NCBI RefSeq assembly: GCF_018224885.1
Contig: NZ_JAGTXB010000006.1
Coordinates: 427,381-491,380, forward strand
Length of the DNA stretch: 64,000 nucleotides
From: Chitinophaga hostae
GTDB taxonomy: Bacteria > Bacteroidota > Bacteroidia > Chitinophagales > Chitinophagaceae
Direction: 5' to 3'
Shown here: positions 25,944-36,091 of the stretch, piece after piece
Layout: the number at the start of each line of letters is the position of its first letter
How positions within the stretch are numbered: the first letter of the stretch is position 1
Notes under the pieces: generated by a model
What the model was told of the DNA's origin: nothing
The model's input: only the letters and a program-made list of their open reading frames with translations
Database searches by the model: none
Made by a program: the position numbers and the translations under genes

Positions 25944-26727
25944 TGGTGCGGGAAGTATAGCCTCTCATAATACCACGACCTGATTCACGGATGAATGACA
26001 GGATCTCATCTCTCTCATCGGTGGCAGGAAACTCTGCTTCAATGATGTTAATAGCTTTTGATAATTTAAAGCCTTTTACAAATATCACCCGGTATATATC
26101 CAGGATAGAGTTGATTTTCTCCAGGGAAAAACCTCTTCTCTTCAATCCTACGGAATTTACGCCAACATAGGATAGTGGCTCGCGGGCAGCTTTTACGAAA
26201 GGAGGCACATCTTTACGCACCATGGAACCGCCGGTTACAAAGGCGTGATCACCTACTTTACAAAACTGCTGAATCGCTACCATTCCTGCCAGTACCACGT
26301 GATCACCAACGGTGATGTGTCCGGCCAGGGTGGTGTTATTCGAAAATACGCAGTAGTTACCTACTTCGCAGTCGTGTGCAATATGGCTGTAGGCCATGAT
26401 CAGGCAGTTGCTGCCAATCACGGTTTTCCATTTGTCTTTTGTACCGCGGTTAATCGTTACATATTCACGGATAGTGGTATTGTCGCCTATTTCCACGGTA
26501 GTTTCTTCACCCGCATATTTTAAATCCTGGGGGATGGCAGAAATAACAGCGCCCGGAAAGATGCGGCAGTTTCTGCCGATGCGGGCTCCTTCCATAATAG
26601 TTACGTTGGAACCTATCCAGGTGCCATCACCGATTTCTACATTTTTATGTATTACGGTAAATGGATCAATTTTTACATTGGGCGCAACTTTGGCGTCCGG
26701 ATGTATGTATGTTAGCGGGTGGATCAT
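25927..26727 (-). CDS. lpxA: Acyl-ACP--UDP-N-acetylglucosamine O-acyltransferase
   Basis: A 266-residue left-handed beta-helix acyltransferase doing the first step of lipid A synthesis: 3-O-acylation of UDP-GlcNAc. Hexapeptide repeats begin at IHPDAKVAPNVKIDPF, the conserved AIPQDLKYAGE loop follows, and the catalytic His lies in the MAYSHIAHDCEVG region. The C-terminal helices (GFSLEKINSILDIYRVIF) match LpxA. It lies 5 bases after lpxC/fabZ and overlaps the ABC ATPase. Confidence 0.95.
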   Translation of the reverse strand: MIHPLTYIHPDAKVAPNVKIDPFTVIHKNVEIGDGTWIGSNVTIMEGARIGRNCRIFPGAVISAIPQDLKYAGEETTVEIGDNTTIREYVTINRGTKDKWKTVIGSNCLIMAYSHIAHDCEVGNYCVFSNNTTLAGHITVGDHVVLAGMVAIQQFCKVGDHAFVTGGSMVRKDVPPFVKAAREPLSYVGVNSVGLKRRGFSLEKINSILDIYRVIFVKGFKLSKAINIIEAEFPATDERDEILSFIRESGRGIMRGYTSRTNDDIS

Positions 26728-26732
26728 TGCTA

Positions 26733-28148
26733 TTATTTGCCTTCTCGTGTTTTTATAATTTGTGCGATCATGTCGGCTTCGGTAGCTACCTTATTGCCGA
26801 TAAATACTGTCCCCCGCATTTCTACAAGTCCTCTTCTGATTGGGCTCAGCAATTCCATTTTCAGGAGCATGGTATCACCCGGAACAACCTTAGACTTAAA
26901 TTTACAGTTGTCTATTTTCAGGAAATAGGTGTCGTAATTTTCAGGATCAGGTACGCGGTTCAGCGCCAGGATACCACCTACCTGCGCCAGTGCTTCCAGC
27001 TGCAATACGCCCGGCATTACCGGGTTACCCGGAAAATGGCCCTGGAAGAAAGATTCGTTGAAAGTTACATTCTTGATACCAACTACCTTTTCTTCTCCCA
27101 GTTCAATGATCTTATCCACCAGCAGCATCGGATAACGATGCGGTAATGTTCTTTCGATACGCGGGGTATCAAATACCGGTGGCTGATTGGGATCATAAAC
27201 CGGTACGTCTTTATTATGCTTGTTCTTTTTGATATACGCCTTGATCTTACGGGCAAACTCTACGTTCGACGCATGTCCGGGGCGGTTGGCGATGATATGT
27301 GCATTGATCGGGTAGCCGATCAGCGCCAGGTCACCCACTACGTCCAGCAGTTTGTGACGTGCCGGTTCGTTCGGGAAGCGTAATTCAATATTGTTCAGGA
27401 TACCCTCTTTCTGTACTGAAATGGTTTCCCTGTTAAATACTTTGGCCAAACGGGACAGCTCTTCGTCGGTAACAGGCTTGTCTACCACCACGATAGCGTT
27501 GTTGATATCTCCGCCTTTGATGAGGTTGAGAGACAACTGGTATTCCAGTTCGTGTAAAAAGCAGAAGGTACGGCAGGGAGCGATTTCTGTTTTGAACTCT
27601 TCAATCCCTTTCATCTTAGCGTGCTGGGTGCCCAGTACAGGGGAGTTGAAGTCGATCAGGCAGGTAATACGATAGTCTACCGCCGGCATCGCCACCATTT
27701 CTACCTTTTTCTTTTCATCATAATAACTGATGTTGGTATCAATAGTATAATATACTTTTTTAGCGTCCTGGTTTTGCAGCCCGGTTTTTTCTATGGCGTC
27801 AATAAAAGCGTAGGCGCTGCCATCCATGATGGGAATTTCCCCGCCATCCAGCTCTACCAATACGTTATCCACACCTGTTCCCGCCAGCGCTGCCATGATA
27901 TGTTCTACGGTACTCACCCTGGCGCCGTTATGCTCAAGCGTAGTGCTGCGGGTTGTTTCCACTACATAATCCACATCGGCTTTCACGATGGGTTGTCCCG
28001 GCAGATCGATACGTTGAAATTTAATTCCGTGGCCAGGCGTTGCCGGCTTGAGAGTCATATTCACATAGGCGCCTGTGTGCAAGCCAATACCCGATAAAGT
28101 AATTTCACCTTTCAGGGTATGTTGGTATTGCAACTGTTGATTTTCCAT
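26733..28148 (-). CDS. lpxC/fabZ: Bifunctional LpxC deacetylase/FabZ dehydratase
   Basis: A 471-residue fusion. The N-terminal ~300 residues are LpxC, the zinc deacetylase that commits the pathway to lipid A, with VSTVEHIMAALAG and the metal/catalytic HKLLDVVGDLALIG region. The C-terminal ~150 residues are FabZ, the 3-hydroxyacyl-ACP dehydratase, with HRYPMLLVD and GHFPGNPVMPGVLQLEALAQ (catalytic His and Glu). The fusion is usual in Bacteroidota and places competing uses of hydroxyacyl-ACP in one protein. Confidence 0.96.
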   Translation of the reverse strand: MENQQLQYQHTLKGEITLSGIGLHTGAYVNMTLKPATPGHGIKFQRIDLPGQPIVKADVDYVVETTRSTTLEHNGARVSTVEHIMAALAGTGVDNVLVELDGGEIPIMDGSAYAFIDAIEKTGLQNQDAKKVYYTIDTNISYYDEKKKVEMVAMPAVDYRITCLIDFNSPVLGTQHAKMKGIEEFKTEIAPCRTFCFLHELEYQLSLNLIKGGDINNAIVVVDKPVTDEELSRLAKVFNRETISVQKEGILNNIELRFPNEPARHKLLDVVGDLALIGYPINAHIIANRPGHASNVEFARKIKAYIKKNKHNKDVPVYDPNQPPVFDTPRIERTLPHRYPMLLVDKIIELGEEKVVGIKNVTFNESFFQGHFPGNPVMPGVLQLEALAQVGGILALNRVPDPENYDTYFLKIDNCKFKSKVVPGDTMLLKMELLSPIRRGLVEMRGTVFIGNKVATEADMIAQIIKTREGK

Positions 28149-28188
28149 AATAAGCTAACTAATATATAACTATTTGACCAGTAATTAA

Positions 28189-29238
28189 TTATACGCCTGC
28201 TCTTTCCTGCAGCAGTTGTTTTACCATTTCTTCCAGCTCTTTTACGCGCTTTTCAAGGTCCGGCAAATTTCTAAAAATTGCCTGACTTTTCAGCGAACTT
28301 TTATAATCGTACGCCGGAGAACCTGTAAGGGAGGTGTTGGGAATGGTAATGGACTTGGACAATCCGCTCTGGGCGTTGATTTTAGTGCTATCCGCAATGT
28401 GGATATGCCCTACCATGCCTACCTGGCCGCCTATTACACAGTTCTGGCCAATTTTGGTACTGCCCGAAACGCCTGTTTGCGCCGCAATCACCGTGTTGGT
28501 ACCTATATCCACGTTGTGCGCTACCTGGATCAGGTTATCCAGCTTCACGCCTTTGCGGATCACGGTACTGCCCATGGTAGCCCTGTCTATTGTGGTGTTG
28601 GCGCCAATTTCCACATCATCGTGGATCACAACATTACCGATCTGTGGCACCTTTTTGTAAGAGCTGTCCGGCTGGGGGGCAAAACCGAAACCGTCGCCAC
28701 CTATTACACAGCCGGCATGCAGCATTACGCGGCTGCCAACAATACAGTTGTCATATACTTTTACACCGGGATATAAGATGGAATCGTTGTTAACAATTAC
28801 ATTATCACCCAGGTATACGCCAGGATAAATTTTTACGTTATTACCCAGCACTACGTTTTCACCCAGGTACGCGAACGCACCTACAAACACGTTTTCACCC
28901 ATTTTCACCGACTTGGGAATATAGGATGGCTGTTGAATACCCGATTTATTACCTGTCAGGTACCTGTATTGCTCCAGTAGCAACGCAAAGCTGCTATAGG
29001 CATCCTTTACCCTGATCAGGGTCGACTTGATCGGACGTTCTATCACCAGGCTCTCATTCACAATCAGAATGGAGGCATTGGTGGTATATATGAATTCTTC
29101 ATACTTAGGATTGGCTATGAAACTGAGCATACCTTCGCCAGCTTCCTCAATCTTGGCGATGTTGCTCACCTTTACGTCCGGATTTCCCTCCAGCTTACCA
29201 TCTAGCATGGTAGCTAATTGTAATGCGCTAAACTGCAT
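28189..29238 (-). CDS. lpxD: UDP-3-O-(3-hydroxyacyl)glucosamine N-acyltransferase
   Basis: A 349-residue lipid A enzyme adding the second hydroxyacyl chain. An N-terminal uridine-binding domain (residues 1-100) is followed by about ten hexapeptide turns. The catalytic His is in [10 protein letters not shown], and [12 protein letters not shown] is the conserved acyl-binding loop. The C terminus is a helix rich in Lys and Glu. It is the first lpx gene of the minus-strand block and sits 40 bases before lpxC/fabZ. Confidence 0.95.
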   Translation of the reverse strand: MQFSALQLATMLDGKLEGNPDVKVSNIAKIEEAGEGMLSFIANPKYEEFIYTTNASILIVNESLVIERPIKSTLIRVKDAYSSFALLLEQYRYLTGNKSGIQQPSYIPKSVKMGENVFVGAFAYLGENVVLGNNVKIYPGVYLGDNVIVNNDSILYPGVKVYDNCIVGSRVMLHAGCVIGGDGFGFAPQPDSSYKKVPQIGNVVIHDDVEIGANTTIDRATMGSTVIRKGVKLDNLIQVAHNVDIGTNTVIAAQTGVSGSTKIGQNCVIGGQVGMVGHIHIADSTKINAQSGLSKSITIPNTSLTGSPAYDYKSSLKSQAIFRNLPDLEKRVKELEEMVKQLLQERAGV

Positions 29239-29306
29239 AATTTAAAATTGTAATGTTTTCCAGGCTACACCGGATAGTATGAACTTATTCTTTAACATTT
29301 TATTCC

Positions 29307-30551
29307 TTATAAAACGTTGTTAGCCTGAATTTTTGGATGACAAATGTAGAATTTTTTTACCGGTATCGCCAGAGTATGGCTAATCAGTGCATTGTCGATG
29401 GAGGAAATGTCTTTTACAGTTCCGTCTTTAAATAGGATATTAATCTTCTCGTCATTAACATTATAAGCCCTCAGGCTGGCTGCACCGGAAAAAACAAAAT
29501 ATCCCAGGTCGGCACCTTCGATGCCCCATTTTTGTTTGACCTGTTCCTGCAATAATTGCTCCGCACTGCCGTCAAAAGCCTGATTACTTAATACTACTTT
29601 GAATAAGTTCCTGTTTATTAACCATTTACACAAAAGAGACAAAACTCTATCCTCATGTGTAGTCCAAACTTTTATAGCCCCAAGAATATCATAGTCGTCC
29701 AGTAAACAAAACAGCCGGAGGCAATCAGGCTCCCGCTCAAAATTGTCTTTCGTAACTGTATTGTACAGGAAATAAGAGAGTGCGGGTGAACAAAACAGCT
29801 GTTTTCCTTCCTGGGCCAATGCTTTTGCCCTGGTAAGAATCTTTACCAGCATGTTTTCCGCACTCAGCACCGTTTTATGCAGGTATACCTGCCAGTACAT
29901 CAGCCGCCGGGCTATGATAAACTTCTCTATTGAATAAATACCCTTTTCTTCCACCATCAGCTCTCCATGATGAACCGTGAGCATTTTTATAATACGGTCG
30001 TACCCGATGGTGCCTTCGGCCACACCAGTGAAGAAGCTGTCCCTGTTCAGGTAATCCATCCTGTCTACGTCCAGTTGGCTCGACACCAGCTGGTGCAGGA
30101 ATTTTTTATGATATCGTCCGTTAAAAATATCCAGTGTGAGTGACAGGGCGCCATTCATTTCCCTGTTTAGGTCTTCCATCAGCCACTGGGAAATCTCCTC
30201 GTGAGATACCCCCTCAATAATGCCGTTCTCCAGGGCATGGGAATATGGTCCATGTCCTATGTCATGCAGTAAAATGGCCAGTTTGGCCGCCACTTCCTCT
30301 TCCGGGGTTATAGCTGCCCCTTTGCTGCGGAGCTCCTGCAAAGCCATACACATCAGGTGGTAAGCACCCATGCTATGATGAAACCGCGTATGCATAGCAC
30401 CGGGATACACCAGGTGCGCCAGCGCCATCTGGTGTATGCGGCGCAGCCGCTGGTAATATGGATGTGAAATGAGGTTAAGAATCAACGGGTGATCTATGGT
30501 AATAAAGCCATACACCGGATCATTAACAATTTTTCGCTTGCGTTCGGTCAT
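29307..30551 (-). CDS. HD-domain phosphohydrolase
   Basis: A 414-residue HD-superfamily protein. The metal site is H...HD...D: RFHHSMGAYHL, then LLHDIGHGPYSHALE, and DVDRMDYLNRDSFFTG, the pattern of the dGTPase/SAMHD1-like branch. It probably cleaves phosphate from nucleotides, but this group is poorly tested. It is upstream of the lpx genes on the same strand and divergent from porX, a common layout in Bacteroidota. Confidence 0.88.
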   Translation of the reverse strand: MTERKRKIVNDPVYGFITIDHPLILNLISHPYYQRLRRIHQMALAHLVYPGAMHTRFHHSMGAYHLMCMALQELRSKGAAITPEEEVAAKLAILLHDIGHGPYSHALENGIIEGVSHEEISQWLMEDLNREMNGALSLTLDIFNGRYHKKFLHQLVSSQLDVDRMDYLNRDSFFTGVAEGTIGYDRIIKMLTVHHGELMVEEKGIYSIEKFIIARRLMYWQVYLHKTVLSAENMLVKILTRAKALAQEGKQLFCSPALSYFLYNTVTKDNFEREPDCLRLFCLLDDYDILGAIKVWTTHEDRVLSLLCKWLINRNLFKVVLSNQAFDGSAEQLLQEQVKQKWGIEGADLGYFVFSGAASLRAYNVNDEKINILFKDGTVKDISSIDNALISHTLAIPVKKFYICHPKIQANNVL

Positions 30552-30895
30552 TGCATTTAATTATACCTTTCAGACGGGGGATCCGCATCTGAATCCCTGG
30601 TGTCTGTATGCAAAACTACACCATGAATTAATTATATGTAATTTTTTTACTTATAATGACGCTCTCCGTCCACGAAACCCCTATTACAGTAAAAAACAAT
30701 TGGTAGGTTACAGGTAATTAAATGTTATGGATGCGAAGGTAAATAACTTTATCAGCCCTCCCGCTTTTTACTGCCACGATTTTACCGTGATCGGCCCTTT
30801 TTAACATATAATTACCGGCAAATGATACTCGGGGAACGATATTTGCCAAAAAATAGGGGTAATTTTCTTTTTTAACCGGAACCTTAAATCTTTCT
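30552..30895. other. Divergent intergenic region, HD gene/porX
   Basis: This 344-base AT-rich gap must hold the promoters for the HD-lpx block (minus) and porX (plus). On the minus strand TAGTTTTG (30618-30611) fits the -7 box, but I see no matching -33 TTG. On the plus strand TAATTTTC (30859-30866) is the best -7 candidate. I found no convincing gene, RNA gene or repeat here. Confidence 0.4.
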
Positions 30896-32449
30896 ATGAG
30901 CCAGATAAATATACTATGGGTAGATGACGAAATAGAGTCGCTGAAATCGCAGATTATTTTTTTAGAAAGCAAAGGCTATAAAGTTTCTGCTCTCACAAAC
31001 GGGTACGATGCACTCGAATTTCTCAGGGAACAGGTGGTGGATGTAGTATTACTGGACGAATCTATGCCCGGCATCACCGGCCTGGAAACCCTCGGTAAGA
31101 TCAAAGAAATAGACCAGCAGATCCCTGTGGTGATGATCACTAAAAATGAGGCGGAAGACGTGATGGACGACGCTATCGGCTCCCAGATCACCGACTATCT
31201 TATAAAACCGGTGAATCCCAACCAGGTATTGTTATCTCTCAAAAAAATAATTGATAACAAAAGACTGGTGGCAGAAAAAACCACCGTTACCTACCAGCAG
31301 GAGTTCAGAAACCTGTTTATGGCCCTCAGTTCCAACCCTGATTATAACGAGTGGATGGACATCTACAAGAAACTGGTGTACTGGGAAATGGAAATGACCA
31401 AAGCCAACAGCCCTGAAATGCTGGAAGTGTTCAACGCACAAAAAACAGAAGCCAACAGCGAGTTCTCTAAGTTCATCAGCCGCAACTACGGCGACTGGCT
31501 GCATCCAAAGGCCCAGGATGCCCCCATAATGTCGCATACCTTGTTCCGGGATAAGGTGGTCCCCAACCTGGACCCCGATGTTCCGAATGTATTCCTGCTG
31601 ATCGATAACCTCCGCTACGACCAGTGGAAGGCCATTCAGCCTATTTTCCAGGAGTCGTTCCGGTTGGTGGAAGAAGATTCCTTTTACAGTATTTTACCCA
31701 CCAGCACCCAATACAGCCGTAATGCCATTTTTGCCGGCATGTTGCCGATCGATATCGAGCACCGTTTTCCCCAGGAATGGAAAAACGATGATGAGGAAGG
31801 GGGGAAAAATATGTACGAAGAACATTTCTTTGCCGCCCAGCTGAAGCAATTGAAAATGGATCCCAGGTTCTCCTACACCAAGGTAACCAACCACGCAGAT
31901 GCACAAATTATGCTCAACAACATCCATAATATGCTGGACTACCCGCTGAGCATCATTGTATACAACTTTGTGGATATGCTCAGCCATGCCCGCACAGAAA
32001 TGGAGGTGTTAAAAGAACTGGCCGGCGATGAAGCTTCCTACCGTTCCATTACCGCCAGCTGGTTTGAACATAGCCCACTCCACCAGGCATTGAAACGGAT
32101 TGCCGATAAAAAAATTAATCTCATTATCGCTACAGACCACGGCAGTGTGCGTGTGAAAACGCCGGTAAAGGTGATTGGCGATAAACAAACCACCACCAAC
32201 CTGCGCTATAAACATGGCCGCAACCTCAACTATGATCCCAAGGAAGTACTGGCCTTCAGGGATCCCCGCGATGCAGGCTTACCAAAGCCTAACGTAAATT
32301 CATCCTATATTTTTGCAAAAGGGGATGGCTATCTCTGCTATCCCAATAACTATAACTATTTTGTAAACTATTACCGTAACACCTTCCAGCATGGCGGTAT
32401 TTCTCTCGAGGAAATGATTGTGCCCTTTGCAAGGATGGTAACCAAATAG
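30896..32449 (+). CDS. porX: Type IX secretion regulator PorX (response regulator with PglZ domain)
   Basis: A 517-residue protein. The N-terminal receiver domain has phospho-acceptor D54 (VLLDESMPG) and K at ITDYLIKP. After a helical linker the PglZ/alkaline-phosphatase-like domain occupies about residues 200-517, with metal-binding patterns NVFLLIDNLRYDQW, NFVDMLSHAR and IIATDHGSVRVK. PorX with the kinase PorY controls type IX secretion genes, and its PglZ domain has been reported to cleave oligonucleotides. This shows the organism has type IX secretion and probably gliding. The stop codon is inside a hairpin repeat. Confidence 0.95.
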   Translation: MSQINILWVDDEIESLKSQIIFLESKGYKVSALTNGYDALEFLREQVVDVVLLDESMPGITGLETLGKIKEIDQQIPVVMITKNEAEDVMDDAIGSQITDYLIKPVNPNQVLLSLKKIIDNKRLVAEKTTVTYQQEFRNLFMALSSNPDYNEWMDIYKKLVYWEMEMTKANSPEMLEVFNAQKTEANSEFSKFISRNYGDWLHPKAQDAPIMSHTLFRDKVVPNLDPDVPNVFLLIDNLRYDQWKAIQPIFQESFRLVEEDSFYSILPTSTQYSRNAIFAGMLPIDIEHRFPQEWKNDDEEGGKNMYEEHFFAAQLKQLKMDPRFSYTKVTNHADAQIMLNNIHNMLDYPLSIIVYNFVDMLSHARTEMEVLKELAGDEASYRSITASWFEHSPLHQALKRIADKKINLIIATDHGSVRVKTPVKVIGDKQTTTNLRYKHGRNLNYDPKEVLAFRDPRDAGLPKPNVNSSYIFAKGDGYLCYPNNYNYFVNYYRNTFQHGGISLEEMIVPFARMVTK

Positions 32450-32549
32450 CTTTTAGCTTTTAACCATTAGCTTTTAGCAAATGCGGAGGAGATCAACATT
32501 ACATCTTGGCTGCATTTGCTAAAAGCTAATGGCTAAAAGCTAAAAGCTA
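32447..32549. repeat. Heptad-arm hairpin (HAH) element 5
   Basis: Left arm in 7-bp words: TAGCTTT, TAGCTTT, TAACCAT, TAGCTTT, TAGCAAATGC; the right arm is its complement with one mismatch. The porX stop codon TAG is the first word of the left arm. It sits between two genes in the same direction, 18 bases before the next ATG. It shares words with elements 1 and 8. Confidence 0.87.
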
Positions 32550-32567
32550 AATCACTATTTTTGCTCC

Positions 32568-32885
32568 ATGAATATTAAAATCACACCTAACAACCTGACC
32601 AAGCTGGAAAAGATCTTTGAGGAGGCCAAATACGTATTGCGCTTTGAAAAAGGCAGCTTCCTTTCCGGTTACTGCATCCTGGAACATAAGAAGGTGGTAG
32701 TGATCAATAAATTTCTCAACCTGGAAGGGCGTATCAATACCCTCATCGACATTTTAACCACCCTGCCCCTGGACGAAGAAATCCTGACCGCAGAATCGCA
32801 TAAGCTGTATAAACAGATACAGGCCAGCAAGCCTATCGCTGAAGCGGGTACAGATGAAGAAGAAACCGGACAAACAGCAGAATAG
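32568..32885 (+). CDS. Conserved hypothetical protein next to porX
   Basis: A 105-residue soluble protein beginning MNIKITPNNLTKLEKIFEEA, with the pattern FEKGSFLSGYCILEHKKVVVINKFLN and an acidic C-terminal tail (TDEEETGQTAE). I do not recognise a named family. Start-to-stop spacing (24 bases to the MBL gene) suggests co-transcription with it. Normal codon use and sequence character support a real gene. Confidence 0.7.
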   Translation: MNIKITPNNLTKLEKIFEEAKYVLRFEKGSFLSGYCILEHKKVVVINKFLNLEGRINTLIDILTTLPLDEEILTAESHKLYKQIQASKPIAEAGTDEEETGQTAE

Positions 32886-32909
32886 GGTAAACAGACAAAT
32901 GATTTTGGG

Positions 32910-33671
32910 ATGAAAGTTACATTCTTAGGTACAGGTACATCGCAGGGAGTTCCGGTAATAGCATGTGGTTGCGAAGTTTGCACCTCCGCAGATGAAAGAG
33001 ACAAACGTTTAAGAAGCAGTATTATGATCTCTGCACCGGCGGGGAATATTGTCATTGATACCACGCCGGACTTCCGATACCAGATGCTCCGCGAAAAGGT
33101 GGGTCACCTGGAAGCCGTACTCATCACTCATTCCCATAAAGATCATATTGCCGGCATGGACGATATCCGTGCCTTTAACTATTTTCAAAAAAGTGCTATT
33201 AATATATATGCCACCGAGTTTTCGCAGGGTGTGATAAAACGGGAGTTTGCCTATGCCTTCGCAGATTTCAAATACCCGGGTATCCCGGAAATAAACCTGA
33301 AAACCATCGCAGATGAGCCTTTTGATGTAAACGGACTAATGGTCACCCCAATACACGTCATGCATCATAAAATGCCTGTAATCGGTTTCCGCGTACATGA
33401 TTTTACCTATATCACCGATGCTAATTACATTGCCCCGGAAGAAAAAGAAAAGATCCGCGGCTCAAAAATACTGGTGCTGAATGCACTGCGTAAAGAAAAA
33501 CATATCTCGCATTTTAACCTCGAAGAAGCGATTGCACTTGGCAAAGAGCTGGAAGTACCACAGGTATACCTTACGCATATCAGCCACCAGCTTGGGCTGC
33601 ACGAAGAAGTATCTAAAGAGCTGCCGGCAGGCACCGCCCTGGCCTATGATGGCCTGAGCCTGGAAATCTAA
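32910..33671 (+). CDS. PhnP/RNase Z-like MBL-fold phosphodiesterase
   Basis: A 253-residue metallo-beta-lactamase-fold protein. The N terminus MKVTFLGTGTSQGVPVIACG and CGCEVC are typical of the PhnP-like cyclic phosphodiesterase branch. The metal motif is HSHKDHIAGMDD, with HVMHHKMP, YITDAN and LTHISHQLG supplying later ligands. It probably cleaves a cyclic or nucleic acid phosphodiester, but no phosphonate genes are near. Confidence 0.88.
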   Translation: MKVTFLGTGTSQGVPVIACGCEVCTSADERDKRLRSSIMISAPAGNIVIDTTPDFRYQMLREKVGHLEAVLITHSHKDHIAGMDDIRAFNYFQKSAINIYATEFSQGVIKREFAYAFADFKYPGIPEINLKTIADEPFDVNGLMVTPIHVMHHKMPVIGFRVHDFTYITDANYIAPEEKEKIRGSKILVLNALRKEKHISHFNLEEAIALGKELEVPQVYLTHISHQLGLHEEVSKELPAGTALAYDGLSLEI

Positions 33672-33740
33672 CGCCATTTTATTTCTGTTAACATAAGAAG
33701 AACCGCCACTGCATACATTTGCAGTAAATGTTGTTAACCC

Positions 33741-34778
33741 ATGTGGAAGTCTTTTATCCGCGAATACCTGCGTTTTTCACGAAAGGAGCGTACCGGTATA
33801 TTCACGCTTGTGCTGCTGATCATTGCCACTGCTTATACGCCCGATGCATTATTTTATTTTCAACGGCGTATGCCCGTAGCCGATAGTAATGACCTGGGGG
33901 CTGCGGTGATGGCCTTTGAGGCAGGGATTCCCAAAACGGATGAAGCGCCCGCCGCAGGGAAATTGTTTTACTTTGATCCCAACTCCCTGTCTGCCGAAGG
34001 CTGGCAACAACTAGGCGTTAGTGAGCGCACCGCTGTTACCATCGGAAAATACCTGGCCCGGGGCGGGCATTTCAGGGTGGCTGCCGACCTCGAGAAGATC
34101 TACAGCCTGCCGCCGGCGCTGTGCACACGGCTAATGCCCTATGTGAGGATTTCAGGAAGTGGTAAAGCTGACCGGCATTTGCCGGCTTCAGGAAGATATC
34201 AGCTGGCAGTGCACCAAAAGGGCTACAGGCAGTATCCCCGCGATTCCTCCTACCGGGAGCGATGGCGGTACGATAGCCGGGGCCAGTACCAGGGCGGTTT
34301 TTCAGGTAATGATACCCGGAATGCGGAGGACAGTACTTATCATTCGTTTAACCGTTACCGTAAGAAGGCGCCACCGGTTATGATAGATATTAACGCGGCA
34401 GATACACTGGTGTGGGCTACTTTGCCGGGTATCGGACCAGGGTTTGCGAGGCGGATTGTTGCCTTCCGGGAACGGTTGGGAGGCTTCTATTCGGTGGTGC
34501 AGGTAGGTGAATGTTACGGTTTGGCGGACTCGGTATTTCAAAAAATTCAACCTTTTTTACAGATCGGTAATAGTTCTCTAATAAAACTAGACCTCAACCT
34601 CACAGATGAAAAATCTTTGGCGGCTCACCCATATATACGCTATAAACTGGCCCATCTTATAGTGCAGTATCGCAGTACCCATGCGGGTTTCAGGGAGGTT
34701 TCGGAGCTTCGCGGCCTGCCGTTGGTAGATGAGATTATTTATCGTAAAATTGAACATTACATTGACATCAAACATTAA
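33741..34778 (+). CDS. ComEA-like helix-hairpin-helix protein
   Basis: A 345-residue protein with a hydrophobic N-terminal anchor (about residues 20-38) and three helix-hairpin-helix repeats: around 85-135 (GVSERTAVTIGKYLARGGHF), 215-270 (LPGIGPGFARRIVAFRERLG) and 275-345 (SELRGLPLVDEII). The middle linker is rich in Arg and Tyr. HhH pairs bind DNA backbone; ComEA proteins receive DNA in natural uptake. The triple-HhH type is common in Bacteroidota. TACATTTG at 33714-33721 may be its -7 box. A role in DNA uptake is inferred. Confidence 0.85.
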   Translation: MWKSFIREYLRFSRKERTGIFTLVLLIIATAYTPDALFYFQRRMPVADSNDLGAAVMAFEAGIPKTDEAPAAGKLFYFDPNSLSAEGWQQLGVSERTAVTIGKYLARGGHFRVAADLEKIYSLPPALCTRLMPYVRISGSGKADRHLPASGRYQLAVHQKGYRQYPRDSSYRERWRYDSRGQYQGGFSGNDTRNAEDSTYHSFNRYRKKAPPVMIDINAADTLVWATLPGIGPGFARRIVAFRERLGGFYSVVQVGECYGLADSVFQKIQPFLQIGNSSLIKLDLNLTDEKSLAAHPYIRYKLAHLIVQYRSTHAGFREVSELRGLPLVDEIIYRKIEHYIDIKH

Positions 34779-34790
34779 ATCCACGCGTTT

Positions 34791-35930
34791 ATGAACTTTG
34801 AGCCTACGGAAATGCAACAACAGATTGCACAAATGATCCGGGATTTCGGAAAGACAAATATTCAGCCTTACGTGTTGGAATGGGATGAGGCGCAGGAATT
34901 TCCTGTACAGGTGTTTAAAAAACTGGGAGAGTTGGGATTGATGGGGGTATTGGTGCCCACAACATACGGCGGCAGCGGATTGGGATACCTGGAATATGTA
35001 ACGGTGATCAGCGAAATTTCACGTATTTGCGGCGCCATCGGGTTGAGTGTGGCCGCGCATAATTCTTTGTGTACCGGTCATACCATGCAATTTGGTAATG
35101 AGGCGCAGAAACAGCGCTATCTGCCAAAGCTGGCCACAGCAGAGTGGATCGGCGCCTGGGGACTAACAGAACCTAATACCGGTTCCGATGCGATGAATAT
35201 GAAATGTGTGGCAAAGAAAGATGGTAACGACTGGGTAATTAATGGTACCAAATGCTGGATCACACACGGTAAAAGCTGTGATGTGGCCGTGGTAATAGCT
35301 CGCACCGGCGATGTCCGCGACAGCCATGGCATGACCGCCTTTATTGTGGAAAAGGGAACACCGGGTTTCAGCGGTGGTAAAAAGGAAAATAAATTGGGGA
35401 TGCGGGCATCAGAAACTGCAGAAATGATATTTGACAATTGCCGCATACCGGCGGAAAACATGCTGGGCGAGGAAGGAGATGGGTTTATCCAGTCTATGAA
35501 GGTGCTGGATGGAGGGCGTATTTCCATCGCCGCTTTATCTCTCGGTATCGCCAAAGGCGCTATGGATGCAGCATTGAAGTATTCGAAGGAAAGGCACCAG
35601 TTTGATCAGCCCATTTCAGCTTTCCAGGGTATTTCCTTTAAGCTGGCGGATATGGTCACTGAAATTGAGGCGGCGGAATTGTTAACCATGCAGGCCGCTG
35701 ATATGAAGAACCGCAAAGTAAAAATGACCCAACAGGCTGCCATGGCCAAGTATTATGCTTCTGAGGTAGCGGTAAAGGTGGCCAATGATGCGGTGCAGAT
35801 TTTTGGAGGCTATGGTTATACAAAGGATTTTCCGGTGGAAAAATTTTATCGAGATGCAAAATTATGCACGATCGGAGAGGGGACTTCAGAAATTCAAAAG
35901 ATCGTAATTGCCCGTGAAGCACTAAGATAG
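34791..35930 (+). CDS. Acyl-CoA dehydrogenase
   Basis: A 379-residue flavoprotein doing alpha,beta-oxidation of an acyl-CoA to the enoyl-CoA. Signatures are [14 protein letters not shown], the FAD-binding [18 protein letters not shown], and the catalytic Glu in the final [19 protein letters not shown]. It resembles short-chain (butyryl-CoA) dehydrogenases. No electron transfer flavoprotein genes are adjacent. It starts 12 bases after the HhH gene, possibly by chance. Confidence 0.92.
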   Translation: MNFEPTEMQQQIAQMIRDFGKTNIQPYVLEWDEAQEFPVQVFKKLGELGLMGVLVPTTYGGSGLGYLEYVTVISEISRICGAIGLSVAAHNSLCTGHTMQFGNEAQKQRYLPKLATAEWIGAWGLTEPNTGSDAMNMKCVAKKDGNDWVINGTKCWITHGKSCDVAVVIARTGDVRDSHGMTAFIVEKGTPGFSGGKKENKLGMRASETAEMIFDNCRIPAENMLGEEGDGFIQSMKVLDGGRISIAALSLGIAKGAMDAALKYSKERHQFDQPISAFQGISFKLADMVTEIEAAELLTMQAADMKNRKVKMTQQAAMAKYYASEVAVKVANDAVQIFGGYGYTKDFPVEKFYRDAKLCTIGEGTSEIQKIVIAREALR

Positions 35931-36055
35931 AATAACGATTTTGCTATTGATTTTGATAAGATTGAAGTAGATGTATTTTTATAATTTAACAAAATGGCTT
36001 TTATAAGCCGTTCATCATTTTTTCAAAATAATTTAATATTACCCCTTTAGTGTTA

Positions 36056-36085
36056 TTGAATATTGCAAAAGGAACGTTAAATTTG
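36056..36085 (+). promoter_or_regulatory. Bacteroidota sigma-A-type promoter
   Basis: TTG at 36056-36058, a spacer of 19 bases and TAAATTTG at 36078-36085 match TTG-N19-TAnnTTTG well. Transcription would begin near 36092. No gene follows at once; the first long reading frame is at 36346. Confidence 0.6.
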
Positions 36086-36091
36086 GGTTAA

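Noticed and set aside
32447..32549. Heptad repeats as a CRISPR array
   Set aside because: Units are 7 bp without spacers and form a single hairpin; no cas genes exist in the window.
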